56,712 nt of DNA from Oscillospiraceae bacterium. GTDB taxonomy: Bacteria; Bacillota; Clostridia; Oscillospirales; Oscillospiraceae. The notes beneath the pieces are model-generated. The model saw only the letters and a list, made by a program, of their open reading frames with translations. It searched no databases and was not told where the DNA came from. The stretch is taken from assembly GCA_017432615.1 (NCBI GenBank), contig JAFRIV010000003.1:1-56712 (forward strand), read 5' to 3'. Shown piece after piece: positions 33,107 to 42,662 of this stretch; positions within the stretch are counted from its first letter, which is position 1, and the number at the start of each line of letters is the position of its first letter. The translations under genes and the position numbers were made by a program.

Positions 33107-36100
33107 TTATTTGTCTTTTGCCTGCAGGGCTTTGTGTGCGGAAGAGAGCATCAGCTTGATGCGGTTGAGCTGATTGACCTCCGACGCACCGGGGTCATAG
33201 TCTACAGCTACGACGTTGGCCTGGGGATAGCGATTCTTCAGTGCTTTGATCACGCCCTTGCCCACCACATGGTTCGGCAGGCAGGCAAACGGCTGGATGC
33301 ATACGATATTCGGCGTACCGTTGGAAATCAGCTCTGCCATCTCGCCGGTGAGGAACCATCCTTCGCCGTACTGGTTGCCGATGGAAAGCAGAGGCTTTGC
33401 CATGGCGGCAATTTCTTTGATGGGGGTAGGCGCTTCAAACCGGCGGGACTTTTCCAGCGCCTCCAGCGCGGGACGCCGCAGCGCTCGGATCACGCGCACG
33501 CCGCTGTCGGCGATCCATGCCGAGACAATGCCCTTTCCCAGATATTTGTGTTTATAATCGGAATTATAAACGCTGTAGTTCATAAAATCCATCAGATCCG
33601 GTACAACAGCCTCGGCGCCTTCCCTTTCCAGCAGTTCCACAAGGTTGTTGTTGGCCAAAGGCATATATTTTACCAGGATCTCTCCTACAATGCCGACCCG
33701 CGGTTTTTGTACGTCTTCACGGATCGGTAAGTTGTCAAAATCCTCCACGATCCCCCGGCACACTTTTCCGTAGCTCCACTTGGAGTGTTTTTCCGTGAGA
33801 GACGCAATGGCGATCTTCTCCCATTTCTTTTGAAGGGCATTGGCGGAACCGCTCTCCCGTTCATACGGCCGAACATGATACAGGCAGCGCATGAACAGAT
33901 CGCCGTACACAATGGCCCGCGCGGCATCGAGCAGAAATCTGCTGGAAAGGCGGAATCCCGGGTTCTTTTCCATCCCGTTGATATTGAGGGAGATGACGGG
34001 AATGTGGCTCAGATCCACCTTATCCAGAGCACGGCGGATAAAACTGACGTAATTGCTGGCACGGCAGCATCCGCCGGTTTGCGTCATAATAATGGCGAGG
34101 CGGTCGGTATCGTATTTGCCTGACAGGACTGCGTCCATGATCTGGCCCACCGTGATGATCGAGGGGTAGCAGGCATCGTTGTTGACGAAGCGAAGCCCGG
34201 TATCCACGGCGGTGCGGTTGTCGTTTTCCAGTACAACAATGTTATAGCCGTGCTTGTGGAATACCGGCTGAAGGATGTTAAAGTGCAGCGGGCTCATTCT
34301 GGGGGCAAGGATCGTCCAGCCGTCGGCCCGCATTTTTTTTGTAAAGATGCTGCGGTGATACGAGGCGTCTGCCTGTACCGGCACGATGCCCTTTTCCCGG
34401 CGCTGGTTCATGGCCGAGAGCAGGCTGCGGATGCGGATACGCGCCGCTCCGAGATTGTTTACCTCGTCGATTTTCAGCACCGTGTACATTCTGCCGCTTT
34501 TTTCCAGGATCTCACTGACCTGGTCGGTCGTTACGGCGTCCAGTCCGCAGCCAAAGGAATTGAGCTGCACCAGTTCCAGATCGGGGTGTATGCCGACAAA
34601 CTGTGCCGCATTATAAAGCCGCGCATGATAGACCCACTGGTCATTGACGCGCAGAGGGTGTACCTGCTCCGGCAGCATAGGCAGGCTGTCTTCCGTCAAG
34701 ACAGCAAGTCCATAGGAGGCGATCATCTCCGGGATCCCGTGGTTGATCTCCGGATCCACATGGTAAGGTCTGCCGGCCAGTACGATGCCGCAGCGGCCGT
34801 TGTCTTTCATCCAGCGCAGGGCTTTTTCGCCCTCTTGCTTTACATCCAGTTTGGCAGCAGCCTGCTCCTGCCAGGCAGCATGTACAGCGGCGCGCACTTC
34901 GCTCGCGGGGATATGCCAGTTTTCCCTGCAGACTTCAATCAGCCGCTCCGCAGCTGTTTTTTCACTGGTAAAAGCAATAAACGGACGCAGAAAATGCACA
35001 CTGCCGTTGGTGATGGGTTCCACATTGTTTTTCAGATTCTCAGCATATGAGACCACAATGGGGCAGTTATAGTGGTTTTGTGCGCCGCCGGTCTCCTGCC
35101 GTTCGTAGAAGACGCAGGGATGGAAGATCGTCTTCACACCATGATCGATGAGCCACTGCACATGCCCGTGGGAAAGCTTGGCCGGATAGCATTCCGATTC
35201 GGAAGGAATACTGTCCATCCCGTGTTCGTATAGGCGATGGCTGGATGCCGGTGAGAGGGTTACATGAAATCCGAGACGGGCAAAAAATGTTGCCCAGAAC
35301 GGGTAATTCTCATAGATGTTGAGCACGCGGGGAATACCGATCTCGCCCCGCGGTGCTTCCGCGAGCGGCGGATAGCGGAACATCCGCTCCTGCTTGTATT
35401 TTACAAGGTTAGGGGTTCCCCTGCTTTTTGCTGTGCCCCCCGCACCCTTTTCACAGCGGTTGCCGGTAATGTGCCTCTCTCCCCCGGGGAATCGGTTGAT
35501 GGTGAGCATACAGTTATTCTGGCAGCCGCCGCAATGGCGGGTTTCGGTGGTATAGGTGAGATGCATCAGTTCGCTGAGCGGCAGCATTGTGGTAGGCTGC
35601 CCGCGGTAATGCTTTCGCGCGATCAGTGCGGCTCCGAATGCCCCCATGATGCCGGAAATATCCGGGCAGACAGCCTCGACTCCTGCTATCTTTTCAAATG
35701 CCCGCAGTACGGCGCGGTTGTAAAAAGTGCCGCCCTGTACCACGATGTGGGTGCCGAGCTCGGAGGGAGAAGAGAGCTTGATCACTTTATACAGGGCATT
35801 GCGGATCACCGAGCAGGCCAGCCCTGCGGAGATGTCCTGTACGCTTGCCCCTTCCTTCTGCGCCTGCTTCACGTTGGAATTCATGAATACCGTGCATCGT
35901 GTACCAAGGTCGATGGGGTGAGGCGCAAACAGGGCTTCCCGGGCAAATTCCGCTGCGCTGAAGCCGAGCGATTGTGCAAAGTTTTCAATAAACGAGCCGC
36001 ACCCGGAGGAGCAGGCTTCGTTGAGCAGGATGTTGTCTACCGAGCCGTTTTTCAGCCGGATGCATTTCATATCCTGTCCGCCGATATCCAGCACACAGTC

Positions 36101-37339
36101 GACCGCCGGTTCAAAAAAGGAAGCGGCAGTGCAGTGGGCAATAGTCTCCACTTCACCCTCATCCAGCCGAAAGGCTGTTTTCAAAAGGGATTCCCCGTAG
36201 CCTGTGGAGCAGGCACGGGCAATCACCGCCCCCTCCGGCAGCACGGTATGCAGTTCCTTCACGGCGTGCATGGCCGCCTGAATGGGGGACCCCTGGTTGC
36301 CGGCATACCAGGAAAACAGCAGTTCCCCCTCCTCTCCTACGAGCGCAAGCTTTGTCGTGGTCGAGCCTGCGTCGAACCCGAGGAAGCATTTTCCGCGGTA
36401 TGCGGAAAGATCAGCCTTCGGCACTACGGCCTTTTCATGGCGGGCACAGAATACGGCATAATCTGTCTCGTCGGCGAACAGCGGCTCCATGCGTTTGAGC
36501 TCAAAGGCCATCGGTACGCCTTCCTTCAGCCGGCGGATCAGGGCGTCGAGGTCTGCAGGTTCACTGCCCTGCGCTTCCAGTGCTGCCCCGATGGCGGCAA
36601 ACAGATGGGAATTGTCCGGATCGACAGTGGTTTCATCCGTCAAACGAAGTGTCCGAATAAAAGCTTTTTTCAGTTCCGGCAGAAAATGCAGCGGGCCGCC
36701 CAGAAAGGCGACACATCCGCGGATGGGTTTGCCGCAGGCCAGGCCGGAGATCGTCTGATTAACGACAGCCTGAAAGATCGAAGCAGCCAGATCTGCCTTG
36801 GTGGCCCCTTCATTGATAAGCGGCTGAATATCGCTTTTGGCAAATACGCCGCAGCGCGCCGCAATGGGGTAGATCTGCCGGTAATCGGCTGCGGCAGTGT
36901 TCAATCCGGCGGCATCCGTCTGCAGCAGGGAGGCCATTTGATCGATGAAAGCACCGGTCCCTCCGGCGCAGATACCGTTCATGCGTTCTTCCAGCCCGCC
37001 GGTGAAGTAGATGATCTTTGCGTCTTCCCCGCCGAGCTCAATGGCAACGTCGGTCTGCGGAGCGGCTTTTTGCAGTGCAGAGGCTACGGCCACCACTTCC
37101 TGTACAAAGCCGATGCCGAGACTCTTCCCCAGGTTGATAGAGCCGGATCCTGTGATTTTCATCTGCAGGGCACACTCCCCCGTCACAGCGCGGGCTTCTT
37201 CCAGAAGAGCACACAGGGTGGGCTGAATGTCGGCGTGATGCCGGCGGTATTCTCCGTACAGCATCTGTTCCTGCTCATCCAGCACGACCAGTTTGACGGT
37301 CGTGCTGCCGATATCAATTCCGGCACGGTAGGTTTTCAT
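33107..37339 (-). CDS. 2-hydroxyacyl-CoA dehydratase activase-related fusion protein
   Basis: 1410 residues. Two ASKHA ATPase modules in tandem: the first (1 to about 265) starts GIDIGSTTVKLVVL and has GICAGGTGAFIDQM and ARCGVFAKSDIQ; the second (about 318-580) has GFDAGSTTTKLALV, EACSSGCGSFIENFA and GTRCTVFMNSNV. The cysteines beside these glycine motifs are those that hold the bridging 4Fe-4S cluster in HgdC. A CGGCQNNC motif (about 610), a DUF2229 region and a C-terminal part resembling dehydratase D-component follow. Activases drive one electron into radical dehydratases with ATP. This fused form is widespread in Clostridia, but its client is unknown, and none is adjacent. Confidence 0.88.
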   Translation of the reverse strand: MKTYRAGIDIGSTTVKLVVLDEQEQMLYGEYRRHHADIQPTLCALLEEARAVTGECALQMKITGSGSINLGKSLGIGFVQEVVAVASALQKAAPQTDVAIELGGEDAKIIYFTGGLEERMNGICAGGTGAFIDQMASLLQTDAAGLNTAAADYRQIYPIAARCGVFAKSDIQPLINEGATKADLAASIFQAVVNQTISGLACGKPIRGCVAFLGGPLHFLPELKKAFIRTLRLTDETTVDPDNSHLFAAIGAALEAQGSEPADLDALIRRLKEGVPMAFELKRMEPLFADETDYAVFCARHEKAVVPKADLSAYRGKCFLGFDAGSTTTKLALVGEEGELLFSWYAGNQGSPIQAAMHAVKELHTVLPEGAVIARACSTGYGESLLKTAFRLDEGEVETIAHCTAASFFEPAVDCVLDIGGQDMKCIRLKNGSVDNILLNEACSSGCGSFIENFAQSLGFSAAEFAREALFAPHPIDLGTRCTVFMNSNVKQAQKEGASVQDISAGLACSVIRNALYKVIKLSSPSELGTHIVVQGGTFYNRAVLRAFEKIAGVEAVCPDISGIMGAFGAALIARKHYRGQPTTMLPLSELMHLTYTTETRHCGGCQNNCMLTINRFPGGERHITGNRCEKGAGGTAKSRGTPNLVKYKQERMFRYPPLAEAPRGEIGIPRVLNIYENYPFWATFFARLGFHVTLSPASSHRLYEHGMDSIPSESECYPAKLSHGHVQWLIDHGVKTIFHPCVFYERQETGGAQNHYNCPIVVSYAENLKNNVEPITNGSVHFLRPFIAFTSEKTAAERLIEVCRENWHIPASEVRAAVHAAWQEQAAAKLDVKQEGEKALRWMKDNGRCGIVLAGRPYHVDPEINHGIPEMIASYGLAVLTEDSLPMLPEQVHPLRVNDQWVYHARLYNAAQFVGIHPDLELVQLNSFGCGLDAVTTDQVSEILEKSGRMYTVLKIDEVNNLGAARIRIRSLLSAMNQRREKGIVPVQADASYHRSIFTKKMRADGWTILAPRMSPLHFNILQPVFHKHGYNIVVLENDNRTAVDTGLRFVNNDACYPSIITVGQIMDAVLSGKYDTDRLAIIMTQTGGCCRASNYVSFIRRALDKVDLSHIPVISLNINGMEKNPGFRLSSRFLLDAARAIVYGDLFMRCLYHVRPYERESGSANALQKKWEKIAIASLTEKHSKWSYGKVCRGIVEDFDNLPIREDVQKPRVGIVGEILVKYMPLANNNLVELLEREGAEAVVPDLMDFMNYSVYNSDYKHKYLGKGIVSAWIADSGVRVIRALRRPALEALEKSRRFEAPTPIKEIAAMAKPLLSIGNQYGEGWFLTGEMAELISNGTPNIVCIQPFACLPNHVVGKGVIKALKNRYPQANVVAVDYDPGASEVNQLNRIKLMLSSAHKALQAKDK

Positions 37340-37370
37340 AGTTTTAACACTTCCTTAACAGATAGGCAAA

Positions 37371-37395
37371 AGCTGCCATGATGGATCATGGCAGC
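37371..37395 (-). terminator. Terminator of the foldase gene
   Basis: 11-bp stem AGCTGCCATGAT/ATCATGGCAGC, tight loop, then cttttgcc on the minus strand. It is 41 bases past the foldase stop codon; no convincing separate promoter for the activase was found. Confidence 0.6.
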
Positions 37396-37435
37396 CGTTG
37401 AAAAGTCTCACTTATCAGATGCTCAAAGATCAAGA

Positions 37436-38614
37436 TCAGGCTGTCTTGCCTGCGAGGCGATAGAAGAACTTATAGCTGACGTCCATCCCGTCTGTGAGAG
37501 AGGTGAGCCACTCGCTCATTTTCGCGCCGGCAATGTTGCTTCTGCCTGTCTCGTTGTCGGCAGGATCACCCTCGCCTACAAAGTACATCACGTGGTAGCC
37601 GGCATAGGAACCGCTCTCCCCGTAAACGATGCCGGTGTCGCCCGGCTGACGGTTTTCATCAAAGCAGAAAGCGTCAAACTCTTCTACCATCTGGCCCTGC
37701 ATCACGTCGTCATAAAGACCGCCGTTTTCGCTGGAGCCCGGGTCTTCGGAATATTCTTCCGCAAGAGCAGCAAAGCTCTCTTCTGTCTTGTCGCCTGCTT
37801 CCCACTCGGCAAGGATCTCTTCCGCCTTTGCCTTGGCAGCTTCTTTGGCCTCATCGGTATAGGTGCCGTCTTCCGCAGCTTCCGCCTTTACCAGGATGTG
37901 CCGTACAGCTACCGAAGGATACTGCTCTTTGATCTCTTCCAGCGTCACCGCGTCAGAGGTCTCTTCAGCCACCTGGTTATAGACCTTGCTGGCAAGCTGC
38001 TGCTCCAGCGCGTAGGCCTGAACCTTTTTCACATTGTTTCCGATACCGTAGTTGGCAGCAATAAACTTATCGGCACTTCCGTAGCCGTAGGACTTCGCCG
38101 TCTCTTCCAGCGAAGCAAAGCTGTCGGCAGCTTCCTGCTTCTCCTCATCCGTCAGTTCAATGCCGTTTTCAGCAGCGTACTTGCCGAGGGCAATATTCTG
38201 CTTCATTGCGTTTACAGCCTGGTCAAGGAAGTAATCTCTCCAGGTGCCTTCCCCGAAGGCGCTCTGCTGGCTGCTCAATCCGGAGAGGCCGTAGCTGGTG
38301 TCAAGACCGAAGATACTTGTATAGTTGCCGTAGTTATTGACAAACGTCTGATACTGGTTGGCATAGTTGTACGTGACTTCCGAAGGGCTGAAGCTTCTGC
38401 CGTCGATGGTCACGGCCGTCGTTTTCGTGTAAAGCAGAGAAGAGTTCAGCACCAGCACCAGTACGATCAGTACGGCAATGCCGATCAGCGCCCAGGTCCA
38501 TCTTTTCTGGTTCTGGGCTTTTTTCTTTGCTTCTTCCTGGGCTGCGAGGGATTTCTTGTCCGTGCCGGCTTCCCGTGCTGCCTGGCGGACTTTCTTTTCA
38601 GTAGATGCACTCAT
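37436..38614 (-). CDS. Membrane-anchored parvulin-type foldase (peptidylprolyl isomerase)
   Basis: 392 residues. A charged Ala/Lys-rich cytosolic start (1-38), one membrane helix (40-60), a SurA/PrsA-like chaperone region (about 70-230), and a parvulin domain (about 237-372: VRHILVKAE, SFAALAEEYSEDPGSSENGGLYDDVMQGQMVEEFDAF, GYHVMYFVGEG). It helps secreted proteins fold outside the membrane. Unlike PrsA it has no lipobox; the N-terminal helix is the anchor. It lies 104 bases downstream of prfB on the same strand. Confidence 0.9.
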   Translation of the reverse strand: MSASTEKKVRQAAREAGTDKKSLAAQEEAKKKAQNQKRWTWALIGIAVLIVLVLVLNSSLLYTKTTAVTIDGRSFSPSEVTYNYANQYQTFVNNYGNYTSIFGLDTSYGLSGLSSQQSAFGEGTWRDYFLDQAVNAMKQNIALGKYAAENGIELTDEEKQEAADSFASLEETAKSYGYGSADKFIAANYGIGNNVKKVQAYALEQQLASKVYNQVAEETSDAVTLEEIKEQYPSVAVRHILVKAEAAEDGTYTDEAKEAAKAKAEEILAEWEAGDKTEESFAALAEEYSEDPGSSENGGLYDDVMQGQMVEEFDAFCFDENRQPGDTGIVYGESGSYAGYHVMYFVGEGDPADNETGRSNIAGAKMSEWLTSLTDGMDVSYKFFYRLAGKTA

Positions 38615-38654
38615 GTTTGTTTCCGACCTTCTTTATTATTATTTTTTCCGTTCA

Positions 38655-38690
38655 GCCTTCCTTGCCGGAAGGCGGCAGCCCGAAGGGCTG
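38655..38690 (-). other. Two tandem hairpins between prfB and the foldase gene
   Basis: GCCTTCC/GGAAGGC (38655-38673) and CAGCCC/GGGCTG (38676-38690). No T tract follows on the minus strand, so they are more likely mRNA stability or processing structures. Confidence 0.55.
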
Positions 38691-38717
38691 ACGGATGAGA
38701 TTACGATGAGTAAGATC

Positions 38718-39830
38718 CTATGCTTTCTCTGCGGCTTTCATGGACAGATAGGCATTGATAAATCCGTCCAGGTCTCCGTTCATCACATTGTCAATGTTGC
38801 CGTCTTCGTATTCGGTGCGGTGGTCCTTCACCAGCTGATACGGCATAAACACATAAGACCGGATCTGGCTGCCCCATTCGATCTTCATTTGTACGCCTTT
38901 GATATCGCTGATTTTTTCCAGGTGCTCCCGCTCCTTGATCTCGGCAAGTCTGGCGCGCAGCATGTTTTTGCAGTTTTCCAGGTTCTGGAAGTGGCTCCGC
39001 TCTACCTGGCTTGCCACCACAATACCCGTGGGGATGTGTGTCAGACGTACGGCGGAAGACGTCTTGTTGACTTTCTGCCCGCCTGCTCCGGAGGACCGGT
39101 AAACATCCATCTTGATGTCTTCGTCCCGCAGTTCGATCTCGCTGTCATCGGCAATTTCCGGCATCACTTCCAGCGCCGCGAACGATGTGTGTCGCCTTCC
39201 GGCAGCGTCAAAGGGCGAAATGCGCACCAGGCGGTGGATGCCATTTTCGCTTTTGAGGAAGCCGTAGGCATTCTCACCCTCGATCATGATCGTGGCGCTT
39301 TTCAGCCCGGCTTCGTCTCCGTCGAGATAATCCATCAGCTTTACTTTATAGCCGTGGCGGTCTGCCCACATATTGTACATCCTGTACAGCATCGAAGCCC
39401 AGTCCTGTGCTTCGGTGCCGCCTGCACCGGCATGGAAGGTCAAAATGGCGTTGTTCGCATCATACTCCCCGGTCAGGAGGGTGCTGAGGCGTGTTGCTTC
39501 CAGCTCCTTTTCAAACGAGGCATACTCCTCCTGCAGTTCAGGCAGCATGGAGTCATCATTCTCTTCCAGAGCCATCTCACAGATCGCCATCATATCATCC
39601 CAGGTGGAGCAGAGCGCGGCATACTTTTCCGTCTTTCCCTTCAGGGTTTTCAGGCGCTGCTGTACTTTGCGGCTTTTTTCAACATCGTTCCAAAAGCCGT
39701 CCATCTCGCTCATTTTCTCCAGCTCTTCGATCTCTTTGCCTGCGGCATCGAGCTTCAAAGCATCTTTCAGGGCATCCAGGGCAGGGCGGATGTTATTAAG
39801 TTTTCCTTTGTATTCTTCAAATTCCAGCAT
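38718..39830 (-). CDS. prfB: Peptide chain release factor 2
   Basis: 370 residues in one uninterrupted frame. The stop-codon recognition tripeptide SPF (RISPFDAAGRR) and the catalytic GGQ loop (GAGGQKVNKTSSAVRLTH) are both present. RF2 releases peptides at UGA and UAA. The N-terminal MLEFEEYKGKLNNIRPALDAL through GFWNDVEKSRKVQQ is the normal RF2 start, and there is no in-frame TGA near codon 25, so the widespread autoregulatory +1 frameshift is absent. The ATG follows gaggacggact, and a good promoter lies at 39902-39930. Confidence 0.96.
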   Translation of the reverse strand: MLEFEEYKGKLNNIRPALDALKDALKLDAAGKEIEELEKMSEMDGFWNDVEKSRKVQQRLKTLKGKTEKYAALCSTWDDMMAICEMALEENDDSMLPELQEEYASFEKELEATRLSTLLTGEYDANNAILTFHAGAGGTEAQDWASMLYRMYNMWADRHGYKVKLMDYLDGDEAGLKSATIMIEGENAYGFLKSENGIHRLVRISPFDAAGRRHTSFAALEVMPEIADDSEIELRDEDIKMDVYRSSGAGGQKVNKTSSAVRLTHIPTGIVVASQVERSHFQNLENCKNMLRARLAEIKEREHLEKISDIKGVQMKIEWGSQIRSYVFMPYQLVKDHRTEYEDGNIDNVMNGDLDGFINAYLSMKAAEKA

Positions 39831-39901
39831 AGTCCGTCCTCATATTTTCATTTGCCGATCAATTCATTCATTTTCGGCAGCAATAGAATTGCCGGAGAGT
39901 C

Positions 39902-39930
39902 ATTATACACAAAATCACTTTCGTTGTAAA
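39902..39930 (-). promoter_or_regulatory. Promoter of prfB
   Basis: Minus strand TTTACA (39925-39930), 17-base gap, TATAAT (39902-39907). Confidence 0.78.
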
Positions 39931-39954
39931 TCGGTTTTTCATAAACAATCTTTG

Positions 39955-40007
39955 AAAAAATAAAGCATTTCCGTTTTGAAATCGAATTTCTGAAAAGCGG
40001 GAATGCT
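39955..40007 (-). terminator. Terminator of degV
   Basis: agcatttccgtttt (39964-39977) pairs with aaaagcgggaatgct (39993-40007) with one G-U and one bulge; on the minus strand tttattttttc follows. Confidence 0.75.
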
Positions 40008-40019
40008 GAGAAATACGTG

Positions 40020-40907
40020 TTATTCCGCCTTCCGGCCGCTGCAGAGGTAGAAGATCGCCAGCAGCCCGGGTCCGCAGTGGGCACCGATCACAACGCCGAG
40101 GGAAGAAATCGTGATCTCCCCCATATCCGGGTGAGCATTTTTCACTTCGTCGCGGATAAATTCGGCATCCGCAAGGCAGTCTGCATGGAGGATATACATA
40201 TCTTTTCCATCGGTATCTGTTCCGCCCAGGTCGTGCAGAATACCGTCAAGAATAGTTTTCAGAGCCGCTTTGCGGCCGCGCACCTTTTTTGCCACATTCA
40301 GCGTACCTTCGTCCGGGACGTAAAGCACCGGCTTGATGTTCAGCATCGAACCCACAAGGGCCGCCGCGTTGGAAACCCGTCCTCCGCGTTTGAGATAATT
40401 CAGATCATCCACCGTGAAACGATGAGCGATTTTCAGCTTATTCTCTTCGCCCCAGCGGATCACCTCTTCAAAGCTCGCTCCGCTCTCCATCAGCGAGACG
40501 CAGTGCATTACCAGCAGTCCCAGTCCGCCGGAAATGCAGCGGGTATCCATCACATACAGCTGCTGCTCGGGATAGTCCTTCCGCACAAGGTCGGCGGCGA
40601 CACGGCAGTTTTCAAAGGAGGCGGACATTTTTTCCGACATATCCAGGAACAATACATCTTTCCCCGTATCCAGCACTTTGCGGAAAAAATCTTCGTAGAC
40701 CGGCGCAGTGATCATGGAGGTCTTCAGCAAGTCGCCGCGGCGCATACGGGCATAGATCTCTCGGCGGCTTTGTTCGCTGCAGTCATCGGTGCAGCCTTCA
40801 TCATCGTTAATGGTATAACTGTAAGGGATAAACGGGATCTGGTGTGTTTTCAGATAAGTATCCGTCAAATCGGCGGTAGAAGAAGTCGCAATAAGGTAGG
40901 GTATCAT
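40020..40907 (-). CDS. DegV family fatty-acid-binding protein
   Basis: 295 residues. The N-terminal IATSSTADLTDTYLK, the KTSMITAPVYEDFFRKVL strand-helix and LFLDMSEKMSASFENCRVAADLV match DegV (FakB-like) proteins, which hold a fatty acid for the kinase FakA. KRGGRVSNAAALVGSMLNIKPVLYV and GVVIGAHCGPGLLAIFY follow in the usual places. Cytosolic. No fakA is in the window, so a link to fatty-acid use is from family knowledge only. ATG 40907 is chosen because it begins the family N-terminus; the ribosome site aaagg is weak. Confidence 0.92.
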   Translation of the reverse strand: MIPYLIATSSTADLTDTYLKTHQIPFIPYSYTINDDEGCTDDCSEQSRREIYARMRRGDLLKTSMITAPVYEDFFRKVLDTGKDVLFLDMSEKMSASFENCRVAADLVRKDYPEQQLYVMDTRCISGGLGLLVMHCVSLMESGASFEEVIRWGEENKLKIAHRFTVDDLNYLKRGGRVSNAAALVGSMLNIKPVLYVPDEGTLNVAKKVRGRKAALKTILDGILHDLGGTDTDGKDMYILHADCLADAEFIRDEVKNAHPDMGEITISSLGVVIGAHCGPGLLAIFYLCSGRKAE

Positions 40908-40945
40908 CAGAGTATGCCTTTCTTTGTAATCAGTCAAACGAAGCC

Positions 40946-40973
40946 AGTATACCACAAAACCGGTTAATGTCAA
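40946..40973 (-). promoter_or_regulatory. Promoter of degV
   Basis: Minus strand TTGACA (40968-40973), 16-base gap, TATACT (40946-40951). Confidence 0.8.
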
Positions 40974-41023
40974 ATTTTTCGGTTTTTTTCAGCAATCATC
41001 TTTCTTTTTCCGGTTTGTCATGT

Positions 41024-41029
41024 TATAAT
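41024..41029 (+). promoter_or_regulatory. -10 element of the prs-glg transcript
   Basis: Perfect TATAAT 46 bases before prs; the -35 region (tttctt at 41001-41006) is weak. Confidence 0.5.
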
Positions 41030-41074
41030 AACTTACTTAAAAATTGAATCTGTCACGGAGGATCAGTATTTCTT

Positions 41075-42043
41075 ATGGCAACGCATTCTCAGGAGGTCAA
41101 AATCTTCGCCGGCAATTCCAATCCGGATCTTGCGAAAGAGATCTGTAACGACCTGTTTATGGATCTCGGCAGCGCCGTGGTTTCTCAGTTTGCCGACGGG
41201 GAGTGTTCCATCTCGCTCCAGGAAGCTGTTCGCGGATGCGACGTATTCATCATCCAGTCCACCTGTAACCGTGTGAATGACAACATGATGGAGCTTCTCA
41301 TCATGATTGATGCCTGCCGCCGTGCTTCCGCAGGGCGTATCACCGCGGTGATGCCTTACTTCGGCTATGCCCGGCAGGATCGCAAGGCCAAAAGCCGTGA
41401 CCCTATTTCTGCCAAGCTTGTGGCAAACCTGATAACTGCCGCCGGAGCTGACCGTGTCCTTACCATGGACCTCCATGCTGCGCAGATTCAGGGCTTTTTT
41501 GACATCCCGGTGGATAACCTCGCCGGGGGAAACATCTTCGCCAAACACTATCGCAATATGATCCGTAAGAATCCTGATGACTTCATCGTTGTCTCGCCGG
41601 ATGTCGGCTCGGTTGCCCGCGCCCGTACCTTCGCCATGAAGCTGGGGCTGGGGCTGGCCATCATCGACAAGCGCCGTGAAAAAGCCAACCAGTCGGAAGT
41701 GATGAACATCATCGGCAGCGTTGAAGGCAAGCACTGCCTTATCCTCGATGATATTGTTGACACGGCCGGCTCCCTCTGCGGGGCAGCGCGTGCCATTAAA
41801 GAAATGGGCGGCGCCGCCGATATCTATGCCTGTGCCACCCACGGTGTGCTTTCCAACCCGGCTCTGGAGCGCCTGGAGGACAGCCCCATTGATGAACTCC
41901 TTCTGCTTGACACCATTCCTTATCCCAAAAATGCCGAACCGCTGAAAAAGATCTCCTATCTCAGCACGGCAAACGTCTTTGCCGAAAGCATCCGCCGCAT
42001 CCACGAAGAGCGCTCGCTCTTCACGGTAGAAAACAACCCGTAA
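41075..42043 (+). CDS. prs: Ribose-phosphate pyrophosphokinase
   Basis: 322 residues. IFAGNSNPDLAKEICNDL, VMPYFGYARQDRKAKSRDPISAKLVAN, the flexible-loop and DLHAAQIQGFFDIPVDNL segments, VVSPDVGSVARARTFA and the PRPP loop LILDDIVDTAGS are all intact. It makes PRPP for nucleotide synthesis. Start ATG 41075 follows cggaggatcagtatttctt. It heads a same-strand run pth-glgC-glgD-glgP. Confidence 0.96.
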   Translation: MATHSQEVKIFAGNSNPDLAKEICNDLFMDLGSAVVSQFADGECSISLQEAVRGCDVFIIQSTCNRVNDNMMELLIMIDACRRASAGRITAVMPYFGYARQDRKAKSRDPISAKLVANLITAAGADRVLTMDLHAAQIQGFFDIPVDNLAGGNIFAKHYRNMIRKNPDDFIVVSPDVGSVARARTFAMKLGLGLAIIDKRREKANQSEVMNIIGSVEGKHCLILDDIVDTAGSLCGAARAIKEMGGAADIYACATHGVLSNPALERLEDSPIDELLLLDTIPYPKNAEPLKKISYLSTANVFAESIRRIHEERSLFTVENNP

Positions 42044-42055
42044 AGGGGCAGGGCG

Positions 42056-42643
42056 GTGTTTTTTCGCAAACCTTCCGGGATCACGTGGCTGGTGGTCTTC
42101 CTCGGCAACCCCGGTCCCCGCTATGCCGGTACGCGGCACAATGCAGGGTTTCTGACGGCTGACGCTGCCGAGAAGCAGTACGACGTGAAGATCAACCGAT
42201 CCCGCTTTAAAGCGCTCACGGCCGAGTGTGAGATCGGCGGGGAAAAGGTCCTTTTCATGAAACCGCAGACTTTTATGAATCTCTCGGGGGATGCCGTCGG
42301 CCAGGCGGCCGCTTTCTATAAAATATCTCCCGAGCATGTTCTTGTTGTCTCAGATGAGATGAGTCTCCCTGTCGGAAAGATCCGTATACGGCCCAAAGGC
42401 TCCGCCGGCGGGCATAACGGCCTGAAAAGCATCATTGCCGCGCTTTCCTCACAGGATTTCCCACGCATCCGTCTTGGGGTCGGGTCGCCGCCGCATGCGG
42501 ATTACGACGTGAAAGACTGGGTCCTCTCTGTTTTTCGCAACGAGGACGCCGAGCAGATTACCGATGCCGCTGCACGTGCTGCTGCAGCGATTGAAACGTA
42601 TATCACCTGTGGCCCGGAGAAGGCCATGAACCAATACAATTAA
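42056..42643 (+). CDS. pth: Peptidyl-tRNA hydrolase
   Basis: 195 residues from GTG 42056, preceded by aggggcaggg. The active-site region is [18 protein letters not shown] with the catalytic His at 28; [41 protein letters not shown] and [12 protein letters not shown] complete the fold. It recycles tRNA from dropped-off peptidyl-tRNA. It starts 12 bases after prs. Confidence 0.95.
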   Translation: MFFRKPSGITWLVVFLGNPGPRYAGTRHNAGFLTADAAEKQYDVKINRSRFKALTAECEIGGEKVLFMKPQTFMNLSGDAVGQAAAFYKISPEHVLVVSDEMSLPVGKIRIRPKGSAGGHNGLKSIIAALSSQDFPRIRLGVGSPPHADYDVKDWVLSVFRNEDAEQITDAAARAAAAIETYITCGPEKAMNQYN

Positions 42644-42662
42644 TAAACGGAGGACAACCAAC

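Noticed and set aside
35264-37381. 705-codon plus-strand frame opposite the dehydratase activase
   Set aside because: Low-likelihood composition; the minus strand encodes clear ASKHA motifs throughout.
38718-39830. Programmed +1 frameshift site in prfB
   Set aside because: The frame is continuous from the family N-terminus, and no in-frame TGA with a slippery CTT is present.
41063-42337. 424-codon minus-strand frame over prs and pth
   Set aside because: Antisense shadow of two well-conserved genes.
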